DNA of 64,000 nucleotides from Streptomyces sp. AC550_RSS872 (lineage in GTDB: Bacteria; Actinomycetota; Actinomycetes; Streptomycetales; Streptomycetaceae): NCBI RefSeq assembly GCF_019049285.1, contig NZ_JAGMUL010000005.1, positions 124,001 through 188,000 on the forward strand, given 5' to 3'. The notes beneath the pieces are model-generated. The model had not been told where the DNA came from. It worked only from the letters and a program-made list of their open reading frames with translations, and did not search any database. This document shows positions 28,828-37,972 of this stretch, one piece after another. The translations under genes were made by a program, and so were the position numbers. Position 1 is the first letter of the stretch; every line of letters starts with the position of its first letter.

Positions 28828-30534
28828 CTACCCGTCGACCTTCGACAACCGCGCCTCGGGGTTCCCCTCCGCGTCGCTCTCCGACTGGTACAGCAGGTCG
28901 TCGCCGGACGGTGTGATCCGGACGGTGTGCGGTTTCGGGTTGCAGCCGGCGTGGTTGGCCTTCCTCCCCACAGACGTCACGACGAGTTCCTTCGCCGTCA
29001 CCTTCTTCAGGGTCAGTACGTCGTTGCAGGCGAGGCCGAGCAGGTCCGTCGCACGGAGGGTGCCCAACTCCTCGCCGACGGCGGCCTTGTGCACGGTGAG
29101 CCGGAAGGTACCGGCCGGCAGGGCACCGTTCAGTGCGCTGGCCTTGCCTTCCCAGGTTCCGACATAGCGGTCGGGTACGTCGCTTTCGACCGGTGCGCCG
29201 GAGACGCCGGCGTCCGGCGCCGCGGGCGTGGGGACATCGGAACCGGCGCTGGTGTCCTGTCCCCCGCCCGGCAGCAGCTCGAACACGAACACGGACCCCA
29301 CCGTCACCGCGGCCAGCGCGCCCGCCACCGCGAGCGCCACGGTGCAGCTCAGCCGACGTCCACGGCCGCCCTCCCCCGGCGTCGAGGCCGCCGCGACCGA
29401 GAGGGACAGCTTCCCGGGCCGGTCGCCGGACACGGGGGACGTGTCCTGCGGTACGGCATCGCGCGGTTCGGGCACGGCGGCGGGCGGCACCGGCGCGGAC
29501 GCACCGCCCACCGGCACCCCATCCACCGGCACCCCACCCACGGGCACCCCGGGCATCACCGGCGGCGGCCCGAACTCCCCCACCGTCGCCGCCCGGCTGA
29601 ACGACACCGGCCCCGAGGCGACCTCCGCCCCGGTGTCGGCCGCATCCAGGTTCAGCAACTGCACCGCACTCCGACTGACCTGCTCCACCAGCCCACCCGG
29701 CAGCCACCCGCCCGCCACCAGCCGGGCCGCCCCGTCCGGAGCCAGCCGTCGCGCCAGCTCGGCCGGGGCGGGCCGCGCCCCGGGCTCCTTGGCCAGGCAG
29801 GCCTCCACCAGCTCGCGCACCTCGCCGGCCAGAGGACCGAGTTCGGGCTCCTCGTGCACGACCTTGTACAGCAGCGCCGCCGACGAGTCCCCGGGGAACG
29901 GCGGCTCGCCGGTCGCCGCGTACGCCAGCACCGCGCCCAGCGAGAAGACGTCCGCGGCTCCCGTGATGCCCTTGCCGAGGATCTGCTCGGGCGACATGTA
30001 GCCGGGGGAGCCGATGGAGACGCCGGTCGACGTCAGGGACGCCGTGCCGTCCGTGGCCCGTGCGATGCCGAAGTCGATCAGCAGGGGGCCGTCCAGGGTC
30101 AGCAGGACGTTCGACGGCTTCACGTCCCGGTGCACAAGACCCAGTTCGTGCACGGCCGCCAGCGCCTCGGCCAGTCCGGCGCCCAGCGCTCGTACGGAAT
30201 GGGCGGGCAGCGCGCCCGAGTCCGCGACCGCGGCGGCCAGCGAGGGACCCGCCGCGTACCCCGTGGCCACCCACGGCACCGCCGCCTGCGGATCCGCGTC
30301 CAGCACGGGCGCCGTCCAGGCGCCGCCCACCCGCCGCGCGGCCTCCACCTCCCGGCGGAAGCGGGCGCGGAACTCCTCGTCCAGCGCGAAGTGCGGATGC
30401 ACGATCTTGACGGCGACCGTACGGCCGCCCGCGCTGCGGCCCAGGTACACCCGGCCCATGCCGCCGGAGCCGAGCCGGCCGAGCAGCCGGTACGGTCCGA
30501 CGGCGGTGGGCTCGTCAACTCCGAGCGGCTGCAT
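28828..30534 (-). CDS. Receptor-type Ser/Thr protein kinase
   Basis: 568 aa. Kinase domain at residues 1-275 with LGSGGMGRVYLG, VAVKIVHPH, HRDVKPSNVLL and DFGIARATDG. After a linker with GVPVGGVPVDGVPVGG repeats comes one membrane helix (CTVALAVAGALAAVTVGSVFVFELL) near 397-420. The roughly 145-residue outer domain (PDRYVGTWEGKASALNG...GTFRLTVHKAAVGEELG) looks like a small beta-barrel and ends in GDDLLYQSESD. The outer domain differs from that of the neighbouring kinase, so the two kinases share the same scaffold but probably sense different things. Confidence 0.92.
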   Translation of the reverse strand: MQPLGVDEPTAVGPYRLLGRLGSGGMGRVYLGRSAGGRTVAVKIVHPHFALDEEFRARFRREVEAARRVGGAWTAPVLDADPQAAVPWVATGYAAGPSLAAAVADSGALPAHSVRALGAGLAEALAAVHELGLVHRDVKPSNVLLTLDGPLLIDFGIARATDGTASLTSTGVSIGSPGYMSPEQILGKGITGAADVFSLGAVLAYAATGEPPFPGDSSAALLYKVVHEEPELGPLAGEVRELVEACLAKEPGARPAPAELARRLAPDGAARLVAGGWLPGGLVEQVSRSAVQLLNLDAADTGAEVASGPVSFSRAATVGEFGPPPVMPGVPVGGVPVDGVPVGGASAPVPPAAVPEPRDAVPQDTSPVSGDRPGKLSLSVAAASTPGEGGRGRRLSCTVALAVAGALAAVTVGSVFVFELLPGGGQDTSAGSDVPTPAAPDAGVSGAPVESDVPDRYVGTWEGKASALNGALPAGTFRLTVHKAAVGEELGTLRATDLLGLACNDVLTLKKVTAKELVVTSVGRKANHAGCNPKPHTVRITPSGDDLLYQSESDAEGNPEARLSKVDG

Positions 30535-30612
30535 CGGCGTCCACCCTTCCCCCGTACGGCTCCATACGCCGGTAAAACTCTCCAGCAGGTTAGTGCGCGA
30601 GCACCGCCGCCT

Positions 30613-31518
<906 letters not shown>

Positions 31519-31543
31519 TCACAACTGCCCTTAACCCCCACCT

Positions 31544-31591
31544 CGTCAAGCCGACACGGGATCTTTCCGTCAAGCCGACACTCGATCTTCA
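31544..31591. repeat. Two tandem 24-bp imperfect repeats
   Basis: Copy 1 (31544-31567) and copy 2 (31568-31591) share 20 of 24 positions; both begin CGTCAAGCCGACAC and contain GATCTT. They lie in the divergent region between mqnA and the cold-shock gene, upstream of the likely cold-shock promoter. Two copies only, so not a CRISPR array. Confidence 0.8.
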
Positions 31592-31621
31592 AACATCCGA
31601 GTGACGTGATCTTGACCTCTA

Positions 31622-31649
31622 TTGCTTTCGGCTGCCCGCGTGCTAGGCT
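31622..31649 (+). promoter_or_regulatory. Candidate promoter of the cold-shock gene
   Basis: TTGCTT (31622-31627) and TAGGCT (31644-31649) are separated by 16 bp, a fair match to a vegetative promoter. Transcription from here would give a leader of about 150 nt, as is common for bacterial cold-shock genes. Confidence 0.45.
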
Positions 31650-31808
31650 CGCCGCAAGTTGCAGTTTGGTTTCCCTTGCAGTACAGAGCCTGCGGAGCAT
31701 GTGACCGCGGGCTCTCGTCGTTTTCAGACGTATGCAGTTGTGCGGCATCTTGTTTTCACACTTGCAGGGTTCTGGAGCAGGGCAACCCTTTGGGCCCAAG
31801 GAGGGCTT

Positions 31809-32012
31809 ATGGCTACCGGAACCGTGAAGTGGTTCAACGCCGAAAAGGGCTTTGGCTTCATCGCCCAGGAAGGCGGCGGCCCCGACGTCTTCGTTCACTA
31901 CTCGGCGATCAACGCGAGCGGTTTCCGTTCGCTGGAGGAGAACCAGCAGGTCTCCTTCGACGTGACGCAGGGCCCGAAGGGTCCTCAGGCGGAGAACGTC
32001 ACCCCGGTCTGA
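31809..32012 (+). CDS. Cold-shock domain protein
   Basis: Single-stranded nucleic-acid-binding cold-shock protein of 67 aa, usual length. Both RNA-binding motifs are present: KGFGFI (RNP1) at about residues 13-18 and DVFVHY (RNP2) at about 26-31. A strong ribosome site (AAGGAGG) lies just before the ATG. The gene is monocistronic, with a long leader upstream and a strong terminator 53 bp downstream. Confidence 0.97.
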   Translation: MATGTVKWFNAEKGFGFIAQEGGGPDVFVHYSAINASGFRSLEENQQVSFDVTQGPKGPQAENVTPV

Positions 32013-32064
32013 GTCTTCGGTCTCGGAGCCTGGTGCTTTGATCCGGAACAGATAGCAGTACCCA

Positions 32065-32104
32065 AGGAGCCCCGTGCCGCAAGGCAATGGGGCTCCTGCC
32101 TTTT
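32065..32104 (+). terminator. Rho-independent terminator of the cold-shock gene
   Basis: A perfect 9-bp stem, AGGAGCCCC with GGGGCTCCT (32065-32073 and 32089-32097), closes a 15-nt loop and is followed by GCCTTTTCTC, a short T-run. It lies just before the stop of the convergent XRE-cupin gene. Confidence 0.85.
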
Positions 32105-32105
32105 C

Positions 32106-32654
32106 TCACACGTGCTGCATGACCAGCACGAACGTCGTCCCGGGCGCCAGCGCCTCGTACGAGTGCGGCACATCCCCGCGATACGACATGCAGTCTCCGG
32201 GCCCCAGGTCCACCTCCTCGCCCCGAGGCCCCGCCTTCACCCGCCCCGTGCCGACGATCAGATGCTCCACGCTCCCCGGAATGTGCGGCTCCGACTCACG
32301 GGCGGGGCCCGGTTCCGCGCGCACGTGGTAGAGGTCACGGCGCGCGCCGGGCGGGCTGGCCGACAGCAGGGTCGCCACGAAGTCCGCCCGCTCGGAGGCG
32401 ACAGTGGGCCCCTCGCCCGCCCTGATCACCTGAACCGCCGGTGCCGGCGGCTCCACCAGCACGCTGAACGGCACACCGAGCGCGACCCCCAGCGCCCACA
32501 GCGTCTCCACGCCGGGATTGCCGCTGCCCGCCTCCAGCTGGGAGAGCGTGGACTTGGCGATCCCGGCCCGCTTGGCCAGTTCGGACAGGGACAGTCCGGC
32601 CCGCGTGCGCTCGCGCCGCAGCGAGACGGCGATCCAGGTGAGGGGCTCGCTCAT
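32106..32654 (-). CDS. XRE family transcriptional regulator with cupin domain
   Basis: DNA-binding regulator of 182 aa. An XRE-type helix-turn-helix spans residues about 10-65 (LRRERTRAGLSLSELAKRAGIAKSTLSQLEAG). A C-terminal cupin domain (about 105-180: EPHIPGSVEHLIVGTGRVKAG, then LGPGDCMSYRGDVPHSYEA) probably senses a small molecule. It is divergent from azlCD, and an 11+11-bp perfect inverted repeat sits in the shared promoter region, so it most likely represses or activates azlCD and itself. The architecture is common among amino-acid exporter regulators. Confidence 0.9.
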   Translation of the reverse strand: MSEPLTWIAVSLRRERTRAGLSLSELAKRAGIAKSTLSQLEAGSGNPGVETLWALGVALGVPFSVLVEPPAPAVQVIRAGEGPTVASERADFVATLLSASPPGARRDLYHVRAEPGPARESEPHIPGSVEHLIVGTGRVKAGPRGEEVDLGPGDCMSYRGDVPHSYEALAPGTTFVLVMQHV

Positions 32655-32688
32655 GGGTTCACTTCCCGTCCTCGTTCGCTCTACGAGT

Positions 32689-32716
32689 ACGTTCGTTCGC
32701 CTTGACGAACGAACGT
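32689..32716. promoter_or_regulatory. Perfect inverted-repeat operator between the XRE-cupin gene and azlC
   Basis: Arms ACGTTCGTTCG (32689-32699) and CGAACGAACGT (32706-32716) are exact reverse complements around a 6-bp spacer. A TTGACG (-35-like) at 32702-32707 overlaps the spacer and right arm, so binding would cover the azlC promoter. Partial TTCG/CGAA elements occur on both sides (near 32671 and 32742). The likely ligand protein is the neighbouring XRE-cupin regulator. Confidence 0.8.
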
Positions 32717-32738
32717 GGCGTTGTTCATTCTGGAAAAC

Positions 32739-33425
32739 ATGCGTTCGCTACTCCGAACACCGATGATGGCACCTCTGGTGCGCGACAGCGCACTCGTCTG
32801 GCTGGCCAGCGGCGTCGTCGGCGTCTCCTTCGGCGCCGTCTCGGTGGCCGGCGGGCTGCCCGTGTGGGTGCCGGTGGTGATGTCGCTGGTCGTGTACGCG
32901 GGCTCGGCCCAGTTCAGCGCGGTCGGGGTGCTGCTCGCCGGAGGCGGGCCGGTGGCCGCCGCGGCGACGGGACTGTTGCTCAACACCCGCACGCTGGCCT
33001 TCGGCCTCGCCGTGGCGGACATCCTCGGCCGGGGCCGCCTCGCCCGGCTCCTCGGCGCGCATCTGGTGGCCGACGAGACGGTGGCCTTCGCCCTCGCCCA
33101 GTCGGATCCGGCGCGGCGGCGGGCAGCGTTCTTGATCTCCGGGCTCGGTCTGTTCGCCGTCTGGAACCTCGGCGTCCTGGCCGGCGCGCTGGCCGGCGAC
33201 GCCCTGGGCGACACCGGCGCCTACGGCCTGGACGCGGCCTTCCCCGCCGTCCTCGTCGCCCTGGTGCTGCCCGCCCTGCGCGAGAATCCGGCCGTACGGC
33301 GGTGCGCGCTGCTCGGGGCCGCGCTGGCCCTGGCGGTGACACCCGCCGTCCCGGCCGGGGTGCCGGTCCTGGTGGCGCTGGCGGGGCTCGTCGGACACGG
33401 GCGCGGCAGGGGGCGTACGGCATGA
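32739..33425 (+). CDS. azlC: AzlC family permease (branched-chain amino acid exporter large subunit)
   Basis: Membrane protein of about 228 aa with several hydrophobic helices. AzlC features include VGVSFGAVSVAGGLPVWVPVVMSLVVYAGSAQFSAVGVLLAGG and the LLLNTRTLAFGLAVADIL segment. With AzlD it exports branched-chain amino acids or analogues. I prefer the ATG at 32739 (MRSLLRTPMM), with a GGA eight bases upstream; the earlier GTG at 32715 falls inside the operator repeat. The stop overlaps the azlD start. Confidence 0.88.
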   Translation: MRSLLRTPMMAPLVRDSALVWLASGVVGVSFGAVSVAGGLPVWVPVVMSLVVYAGSAQFSAVGVLLAGGGPVAAAATGLLLNTRTLAFGLAVADILGRGRLARLLGAHLVADETVAFALAQSDPARRRAAFLISGLGLFAVWNLGVLAGALAGDALGDTGAYGLDAAFPAVLVALVLPALRENPAVRRCALLGAALALAVTPAVPAGVPVLVALAGLVGHGRGRGRTA

Positions 33426-33736
33426 GCGCGACGGTGGCCATGATCCTGACGCTGGCCGTCGGGACGTATGCCTTCCGGCTGGCGGGGCCGCTGCTGCACG
33501 ACCGGGTGGCCCTTCCGCCACGGGTGCAGGAGCTGCTGTCGGCGGGCGCGATCGTCCTGCTGGTGGCCCTGTTGGTCACGGGCGCGCTGACCGAGGGCGG
33601 GGGTTTCGCGGGGTGGGCGCGGCCGGCCGGGGTGCTGGTGGCCGGCGTACTGGCCTGGCGGCGGGCGCCGTTCCCGGTGGTCGTGCTGGGCGCGGCGGGG
33701 GTCACGGCGGTGCTGCGGGCGATGGGGGTCGCATGA
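33422..33736 (+). CDS. azlD: AzlD family protein (exporter small subunit)
   Basis: 104 aa with three to four hydrophobic segments, the usual AzlD size and pattern (ILTLAVGTYAFRLAGPLL, then AGAIVLLVALLVTGAL). Its ATG at 33422 overlaps the azlC stop by four bases, so the two subunits are translationally coupled. Function is inferred from pairing with AzlC. Confidence 0.88.
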   Translation: MSATVAMILTLAVGTYAFRLAGPLLHDRVALPPRVQELLSAGAIVLLVALLVTGALTEGGGFAGWARPAGVLVAGVLAWRRAPFPVVVLGAAGVTAVLRAMGVA

Positions 33737-33761
33737 GGCGGCCTCATGGCAGGATCGCCCG

Positions 33762-34007
33762 ATGGCCAGCAGTGATGAACAGGACAACCACGGGGAAGAC
33801 GGCGCCGCTCCCGCCGACAACAAGCGGGCGAGGGGCCTTTCGGTCGGTCTCGCCCTCGGTACGAGTATCGGCCTCGTGCTCGGCATGACCGTCTTCGACA
33901 ACCTGGGGCTCGGGCTTGCCCTGGGAATGGGCTTGGGCATCGCCGTCGGCGCCGCGATCGGTGTTGGCGGGATGCAGTCGGGTGACCGGCAGGACGGGGC
34001 CCCGTAG
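33762..34007 (+). CDS. Small glycine-zipper membrane protein, unknown function
   Basis: 81 aa. A hydrophilic N-terminus (MASSDEQDNHGEDGAAPADNKRA) is followed by two hydrophobic stretches dense in small residues (GLALGTSIGLVLGMTVF and GLGLALGMGLGIAVGAAIGVGG), typical of glycine-zipper helices. It lies 25 bp after azlD and just before the methyltransferase gene, all in one direction. No function can be assigned. Confidence 0.65.
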   Translation: MASSDEQDNHGEDGAAPADNKRARGLSVGLALGTSIGLVLGMTVFDNLGLGLALGMGLGIAVGAAIGVGGMQSGDRQDGAP

Positions 34008-34035
34008 ACGGCGGCCTTCGATAGGGTCCCCGGCC

Positions 34036-34710
34036 ATGACCGATTCCGACTTCCTGACCGACACCCGCACCTTCTACGACGCCGTCGCCGAGGACTACGC
34101 GACCCTCTTCCAGGACGAACTCGCGAACCGGCCGCTGGAGCGGGCGCTGCTCCGCGTGTTCGCCGAACTCGTCGAGAGAAGCGGGGTCGGCGAGGACGGG
34201 CTGGTGGCCGACCTGGGGTGCGGTCCGGGGCGGACGACCGGGCGCCTCGCCTCGCTGGGGCTGAACGTGTTCGGGCTCGACCTGTCGGAGCGGATGATCG
34301 CGATCGCCCGCCGCGAGAACCCGGGGCTCCGTTTCGAGCAGGGCTCGATGCTGGACCTGGACCTCCCGGACGGCACGCTGGCCGGCGCCCTGTCCTTCTA
34401 CTCCTCCATCCACACCCCCGTGGACCGGCTCCCGGCCCTCTTCGCCGAGTTCCACCGCGTCCTGGCGCCCGGCGCGCCCCTGCTCGTCGCCTTCCAGGCC
34501 GGCGCCGAACACCGTCACTACGACCAGCCCTGGGGCCACCCGGTCGCGCTCACCTTCCAGCGTCGCCGGCCCGAGGACATGGCCGGCCTGCTGGCGGCGG
34601 CCGGCTTCGCCCTGGTCTCCAGGACGGTCCGCGAGCCGGACCCCGCACTGGACGAAACGTCCCCGCAGGCGTTCCTGATCGCCCGCAAGCCCGCCGTCCA
34701 GGCCGGTTAG
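34036..34710 (+). CDS. Class I SAM-dependent methyltransferase
   Basis: 224 aa. SAM motif I is VADLGCGPGRTTGRLASLG near residue 58, followed by FGLDLSERMIAIARRENP and the motif-IV-like LAGALSFYSSIHTP. The C-terminal EFHRVLAPGAPLLVAFQAG is typical. The start at 34036 (MTDSDFLTDTRTFYDAVAEDY) gives the normal family length. Substrate unknown. Convergent with the FAD dehydrogenase gene; the gap contains short tandem repeats. Confidence 0.85.
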   Translation: MTDSDFLTDTRTFYDAVAEDYATLFQDELANRPLERALLRVFAELVERSGVGEDGLVADLGCGPGRTTGRLASLGLNVFGLDLSERMIAIARRENPGLRFEQGSMLDLDLPDGTLAGALSFYSSIHTPVDRLPALFAEFHRVLAPGAPLLVAFQAGAEHRHYDQPWGHPVALTFQRRRPEDMAGLLAAAGFALVSRTVREPDPALDETSPQAFLIARKPAVQAG

Positions 34711-34735
34711 GAGGCGCAGGGGCCCATGAGCCCGG

Positions 34736-34759
34736 GGCTCAGAGGCTCAGAGGCTCAAA
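34736..34759. repeat. Three tandem 8-bp repeats across a stop codon
   Basis: GGCTCAGA, GGCTCAGA and GGCTCAAA lie head to tail and a fourth partial unit (GGCTCC) follows. The third unit contains the stop codon of the minus-strand FAD dehydrogenase gene. Just upstream a TGAGCCC/GGGCTCA pair could form a cruciform. Likely slippage-generated. Confidence 0.7.
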
Positions 34760-36536
34760 GGCTCCCGGCGATATCCCTCGCCGCGATGTACCCGAACGTC
34801 ATCGCCGGGCCGATCGTCGAACCGGCCCCCGCGTAACTGTGGCCCATCACGGCGGCGCTCGCGTTCCCCGCGGCGTACAGGCCACGGATGACCGAGCCGT
34901 CCTCCCTCAGCACCCGCGCCCGCGCATCGGTGAGCAGGCCGCCCTTGGTGCCCAGGTCGCCCGGGACGATACGGAACGCGTAGTACGGGGGGAGCCAGAG
35001 GGGGGCCAGGCAGGAGTTCGGCAGGACGGAGGGGTCCGTGTAGTAATGGTCGTAGGCGCTGTCGCCCCGGTGGAAGTCGGGGTCCCTGCCGCGCCTTGCC
35101 TGGGAGTTGAAACGGTCCACGGTGGTGCGCAGGGCCGTTGCCGGGACGCCGATCGACGTGGCGAGCGCGTCCAGGGTCCAGGCCTTGTGCGCGGCGCCGG
35201 AGTCATACCAGCCGGCCGGGAAGGGCAGGGCCGGCAGGACGTCCTTGAAGAGATACCGGTTCCGGTAGTTCTGGTCGACGATCAGCCAGGACGGGATGGC
35301 GGAGCTGGTGTCCTGGACGTCGTACATGGTGTGGACGACATCGCTGTAGGGAGCGGCCTCGTTGACGAACCGTGCCCCGGCCGCGTTCACCAACAGGCCG
35401 CCGGGGAGGGTGCGTTCGGACAGGCAGAAGTACGGCTGGCCGGGGAGCGGGATCGCCGGGCCCCACCAGGCGTCGTCCATGAGGCCGAGGGCGGCGCCGA
35501 GCCGGTGGCCGGCCCGGATGCCGTCACCGGTGTTCTCCTTCGCGCCGACCGTCCAGTCCGTGCCGATGGGCCGGCGCTGGTAGTGCTCGCGCATCGCCGC
35601 GTTGTGCTCGAAGCCGCCCGAGCCGACGATCACGCCCCGGCGGGCGCGGACCAGGCCCGGCGCGCCGTCCCGGGTGACGACCGCCCCGCTCACGGCGCCG
35701 CCCTCGACGTACAGGTCGGTGAGCGGCGTGCCGAGCCACACCGGGACCCCGGCCGACCGCAGCCCCAGCCGCAGACCGGCCGCCAGCGACTGCCCCATGG
35801 TCAGCGGCTTCTCCCCGCGTAGCGCCGCCGCCGCACCCCGCGCCAGGCACTCCGCCGCCACCGCAGCCCCCTTGGCGTTCACCGCGGCCAGGGCCAGCCA
35901 CTTGTAGTCGGCGCTGAAGACGACCATGCCGGCGGGCACGTCCATGTACGGCGGGTTCAGACGCGCCAGTTCGGCGCCGAGGAGCTTGCCGTCGAGCTGG
36001 TCGGGTTCGACGGAGCGGCCGTTCGGGAGGCCGCCGGGCAGTTCCGGGTAGTAGTCGCTGTAGCCCTCCATCCAGCGGAAGCGGAGGGGGCTGTTGGCCA
36101 TGACGAAGGAGAGCATCGCCGGGCCGTGGGCGAGGAAGGCCCGCTGCCGCTCGACCGGGACGTCCGGGCCGACGACCGCGGCGAGGTACTCGGCGGCCTT
36201 CGCGGGGGTGTCCGGCACCCCGGCCGCGAGGATCACCGAGTTGTTCGGGATCCAGATCCCGGCCCCGGACCGCGCGGCGGACCCTCCGAAGGTGGGCGCC
36301 TTCTCCACCACCACACAGCTCAGCCCCTGCCTGGCGGCGGTCAGGGCGGCGGTCATGCCGGCGGCTCCGGAGCCGACGACCACGACGTCGTAGGTGCCGA
36401 GGACGGGCAGGTCGGCCGCTCGGGCCGCGGACGGGGCCGCGACGGTGAGTCCGAGGGCCGACACTGTGCCCGCGGCGCCCGCGGCGAGAACGTGTCTTCG
36501 AGAAGGGGTCACGCTGGAGGTCATGGAGGTACTCAC
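34755..36536 (-). CDS. Tat-exported FAD-binding dehydrogenase (fumarate reductase/ketosteroid dehydrogenase-like)
   Basis: 593 aa. A twin-arginine-like signal (SRRHVLAAGAAGTVSALGLTVAAP) leads to the FAD motif YDVVVVGSGAAGMTAALTAARQG near residue 50 and VVVEKAPTFGGSAARSGAGIWIPNN. The C-terminal GLYAAGNASAAVMGHSYAGAGSTIGPAMTFGYIAARD is the second FAD motif of the 3-ketosteroid-delta1-dehydrogenase/fumarate reductase family. Substrate not predictable. Start: GTG at 36536, preceded by GGGAG at 8 nt; an ATG at 36524 is the alternative. Confidence 0.85.
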   Translation of the reverse strand: MSTSMTSSVTPSRRHVLAAGAAGTVSALGLTVAAPSAARAADLPVLGTYDVVVVGSGAAGMTAALTAARQGLSCVVVEKAPTFGGSAARSGAGIWIPNNSVILAAGVPDTPAKAAEYLAAVVGPDVPVERQRAFLAHGPAMLSFVMANSPLRFRWMEGYSDYYPELPGGLPNGRSVEPDQLDGKLLGAELARLNPPYMDVPAGMVVFSADYKWLALAAVNAKGAAVAAECLARGAAAALRGEKPLTMGQSLAAGLRLGLRSAGVPVWLGTPLTDLYVEGGAVSGAVVTRDGAPGLVRARRGVIVGSGGFEHNAAMREHYQRRPIGTDWTVGAKENTGDGIRAGHRLGAALGLMDDAWWGPAIPLPGQPYFCLSERTLPGGLLVNAAGARFVNEAAPYSDVVHTMYDVQDTSSAIPSWLIVDQNYRNRYLFKDVLPALPFPAGWYDSGAAHKAWTLDALATSIGVPATALRTTVDRFNSQARRGRDPDFHRGDSAYDHYYTDPSVLPNSCLAPLWLPPYYAFRIVPGDLGTKGGLLTDARARVLREDGSVIRGLYAAGNASAAVMGHSYAGAGSTIGPAMTFGYIAARDIAGSL

Positions 36537-36684
36537 GGAGGCCGCTCCCGCCTGGACGACGCCACGCTTCTGATGATGTGTCAGAAATGCGAATGTGACG
36601 CGGTGACCTTGTGAAGTCAAGTACAGGGTAGGCGAGTTGAGCTGTCCGCGTCGCGCCGACACGAGGCAGGGGCGGCTCGGGCGG

Positions 36685-37821
36685 CTAGTTCAGGCCGATC
36701 GCCGCGCAGTCCGCCGCGTACTCGGGGGTGCAGATCTGCTGGACGGTGTAGACGCCGTCCTGGATCACCGTCTCCTCGATGTTGCTCTTCGTGAGGGCGA
36801 CCACCGGCACCAGCTGGGCCGGGATGCCCTCGTTGGTCGGGCTGTCGACCGAGTCCTGGGTGAGGGCGTCGAACTCGATGTCGCGGCCCTGGACCTTGTA
36901 CACGGCCATCTTCGCGGCGTTGCCCGCCTCCAGCAGGAAGGACTTGTACACCGTCATGAACTGCTCGCCCGAGACGACCCGCTGCACCGCGTCCAGGTTC
37001 GCGTCCTGCCCGGTCACCGGCGGGATCTTGCTGACGCCCGCCTCCTTGAAGGCGTCGATGACGCCGTCCGCCAAGCCGTCGCTCGCCGAGTAGACGGCGG
37101 CGATGTTGTTCAGCCCGACGGAGGCGATCGCCTTCTTCATGTTGGCCTTGGCCACCTCGGGCGACCACTTGTCGGTGTCGTACCGCTTGACGATGTTCAC
37201 CGCGCCCTCGAGCTCGTCGAGCGCGCCCTTCTTGACCAGGCCCGTGTTCGGGTCGGCGGGGTCGCCGTTCATCATGACGACCTTGCTGGACGCGGCCTTC
37301 GATCCGAGTTCCTCGACCAGGGAGCGGCCCTGCACCTCGCCGACGAGCTCGTTGTCGTGGGAGACGTAGGCGTCGATCGGCCCCTCCGCGAGACGGTCGT
37401 AGGCGATGACCGGGATGCCGGCGTCCTTCGCCTTCTGCACGTCCGACGCGATGCCCTTGGCGTCCAGCGCGTCCACCAGGATCACGTCGACCTGCTCGTC
37501 GATCATCTTCTGGAACTGCTCGCTCTGCCTGTCCGGGCTCGCTTCGGCGTTGGCGTACTCGACCTTGCCCTTGCCGTCGGTGAGGGTGCCGACCTCCTTC
37601 TTGATGAGCGGGTAGTCGAACTTCTCGAAGCGCGCCGTGTCCTTGTCGGGCAGCAGAAGACCCACCGTGATGTCGTCGCCCTTCTTCGGCGACGCGGAGC
37701 TGTCACCGCCCCCGATACCGTCGACGACACCGCACGCGGTGAGCGACAGCGCCGAGGCCGAGGCGGCGAGGGCTATCGCGATACGGCGTACGGCGGGGGT
37801 GTGGGGGGTTCGTGCGTTCAC
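36685..37821 (-). CDS. Sugar-type ABC transporter substrate-binding lipoprotein (orphan)
   Basis: 378 aa. A lipoprotein signal ends with LSLTAC (Cys30). The mature part is a type I periplasmic-binding fold of the ribose/xylose class: DITVGLLLPDKDTARFEKFDYPL, QKMIDEQVDVILVDALDAKG, IPVIAYDRL and GQDANLDAVQRVVSGEQFMTVYKS. No ATPase or permease gene is adjacent, so it is an orphan receptor or uses a distant transporter. GTG start with GGAAGG upstream. The leader carries a strong hairpin and an inverted repeat. Confidence 0.9.
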   Translation of the reverse strand: MNARTPHTPAVRRIAIALAASASALSLTACGVVDGIGGGDSSASPKKGDDITVGLLLPDKDTARFEKFDYPLIKKEVGTLTDGKGKVEYANAEASPDRQSEQFQKMIDEQVDVILVDALDAKGIASDVQKAKDAGIPVIAYDRLAEGPIDAYVSHDNELVGEVQGRSLVEELGSKAASSKVVMMNGDPADPNTGLVKKGALDELEGAVNIVKRYDTDKWSPEVAKANMKKAIASVGLNNIAAVYSASDGLADGVIDAFKEAGVSKIPPVTGQDANLDAVQRVVSGEQFMTVYKSFLLEAGNAAKMAVYKVQGRDIEFDALTQDSVDSPTNEGIPAQLVPVVALTKSNIEETVIQDGVYTVQQICTPEYAADCAAIGLN

Positions 37822-37859
37822 TTACTGGTGCCTTCCGAGCGGGGGGAGCGGCTGTGCTG

Positions 37860-37883
37860 ACCTGGGTGGCGGCACACCCAGGT
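37860..37883. terminator. Strong 9-bp hairpin between the acyl-CoA ligase and binding-protein genes
   Basis: ACCTGGGTG and CACCCAGGT are perfect complements around a 6-nt loop. It lies about 40 bp upstream of the binding-protein start and 90 bp after the acyl-CoA ligase stop, both on the minus strand. It could end the upstream transcript or act within the leader of the downstream gene; no T-run follows. Confidence 0.6.
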
Positions 37884-37922
37884 GGCGGTAGCCAACGCGG
37901 CATCGGTATGTCACGTCAAGCA

Positions 37923-37944
37923 GTTGTCATAACGAGATGGCAAC
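37923..37944. promoter_or_regulatory. Inverted-repeat operator candidate upstream of the sugar-binding gene
   Basis: GTTGTCAT (37923-37930) and ATGGCAAC (37937-37944) form an inverted repeat with one mismatch around a 6-bp spacer. A minus-strand TTGACG lies just downstream (near 37914-37919). Such sites are typical of LacI/ROK sugar-responsive repressors, but the regulator is not in the window. Confidence 0.45.
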
Positions 37945-37972
37945 CGTTTTCTGTACTCCCCAGTACCGACTG

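Noticed and set aside
31544..31591. CRISPR-like repeat
   Set aside because: Only two adjacent imperfect copies with no spacers.
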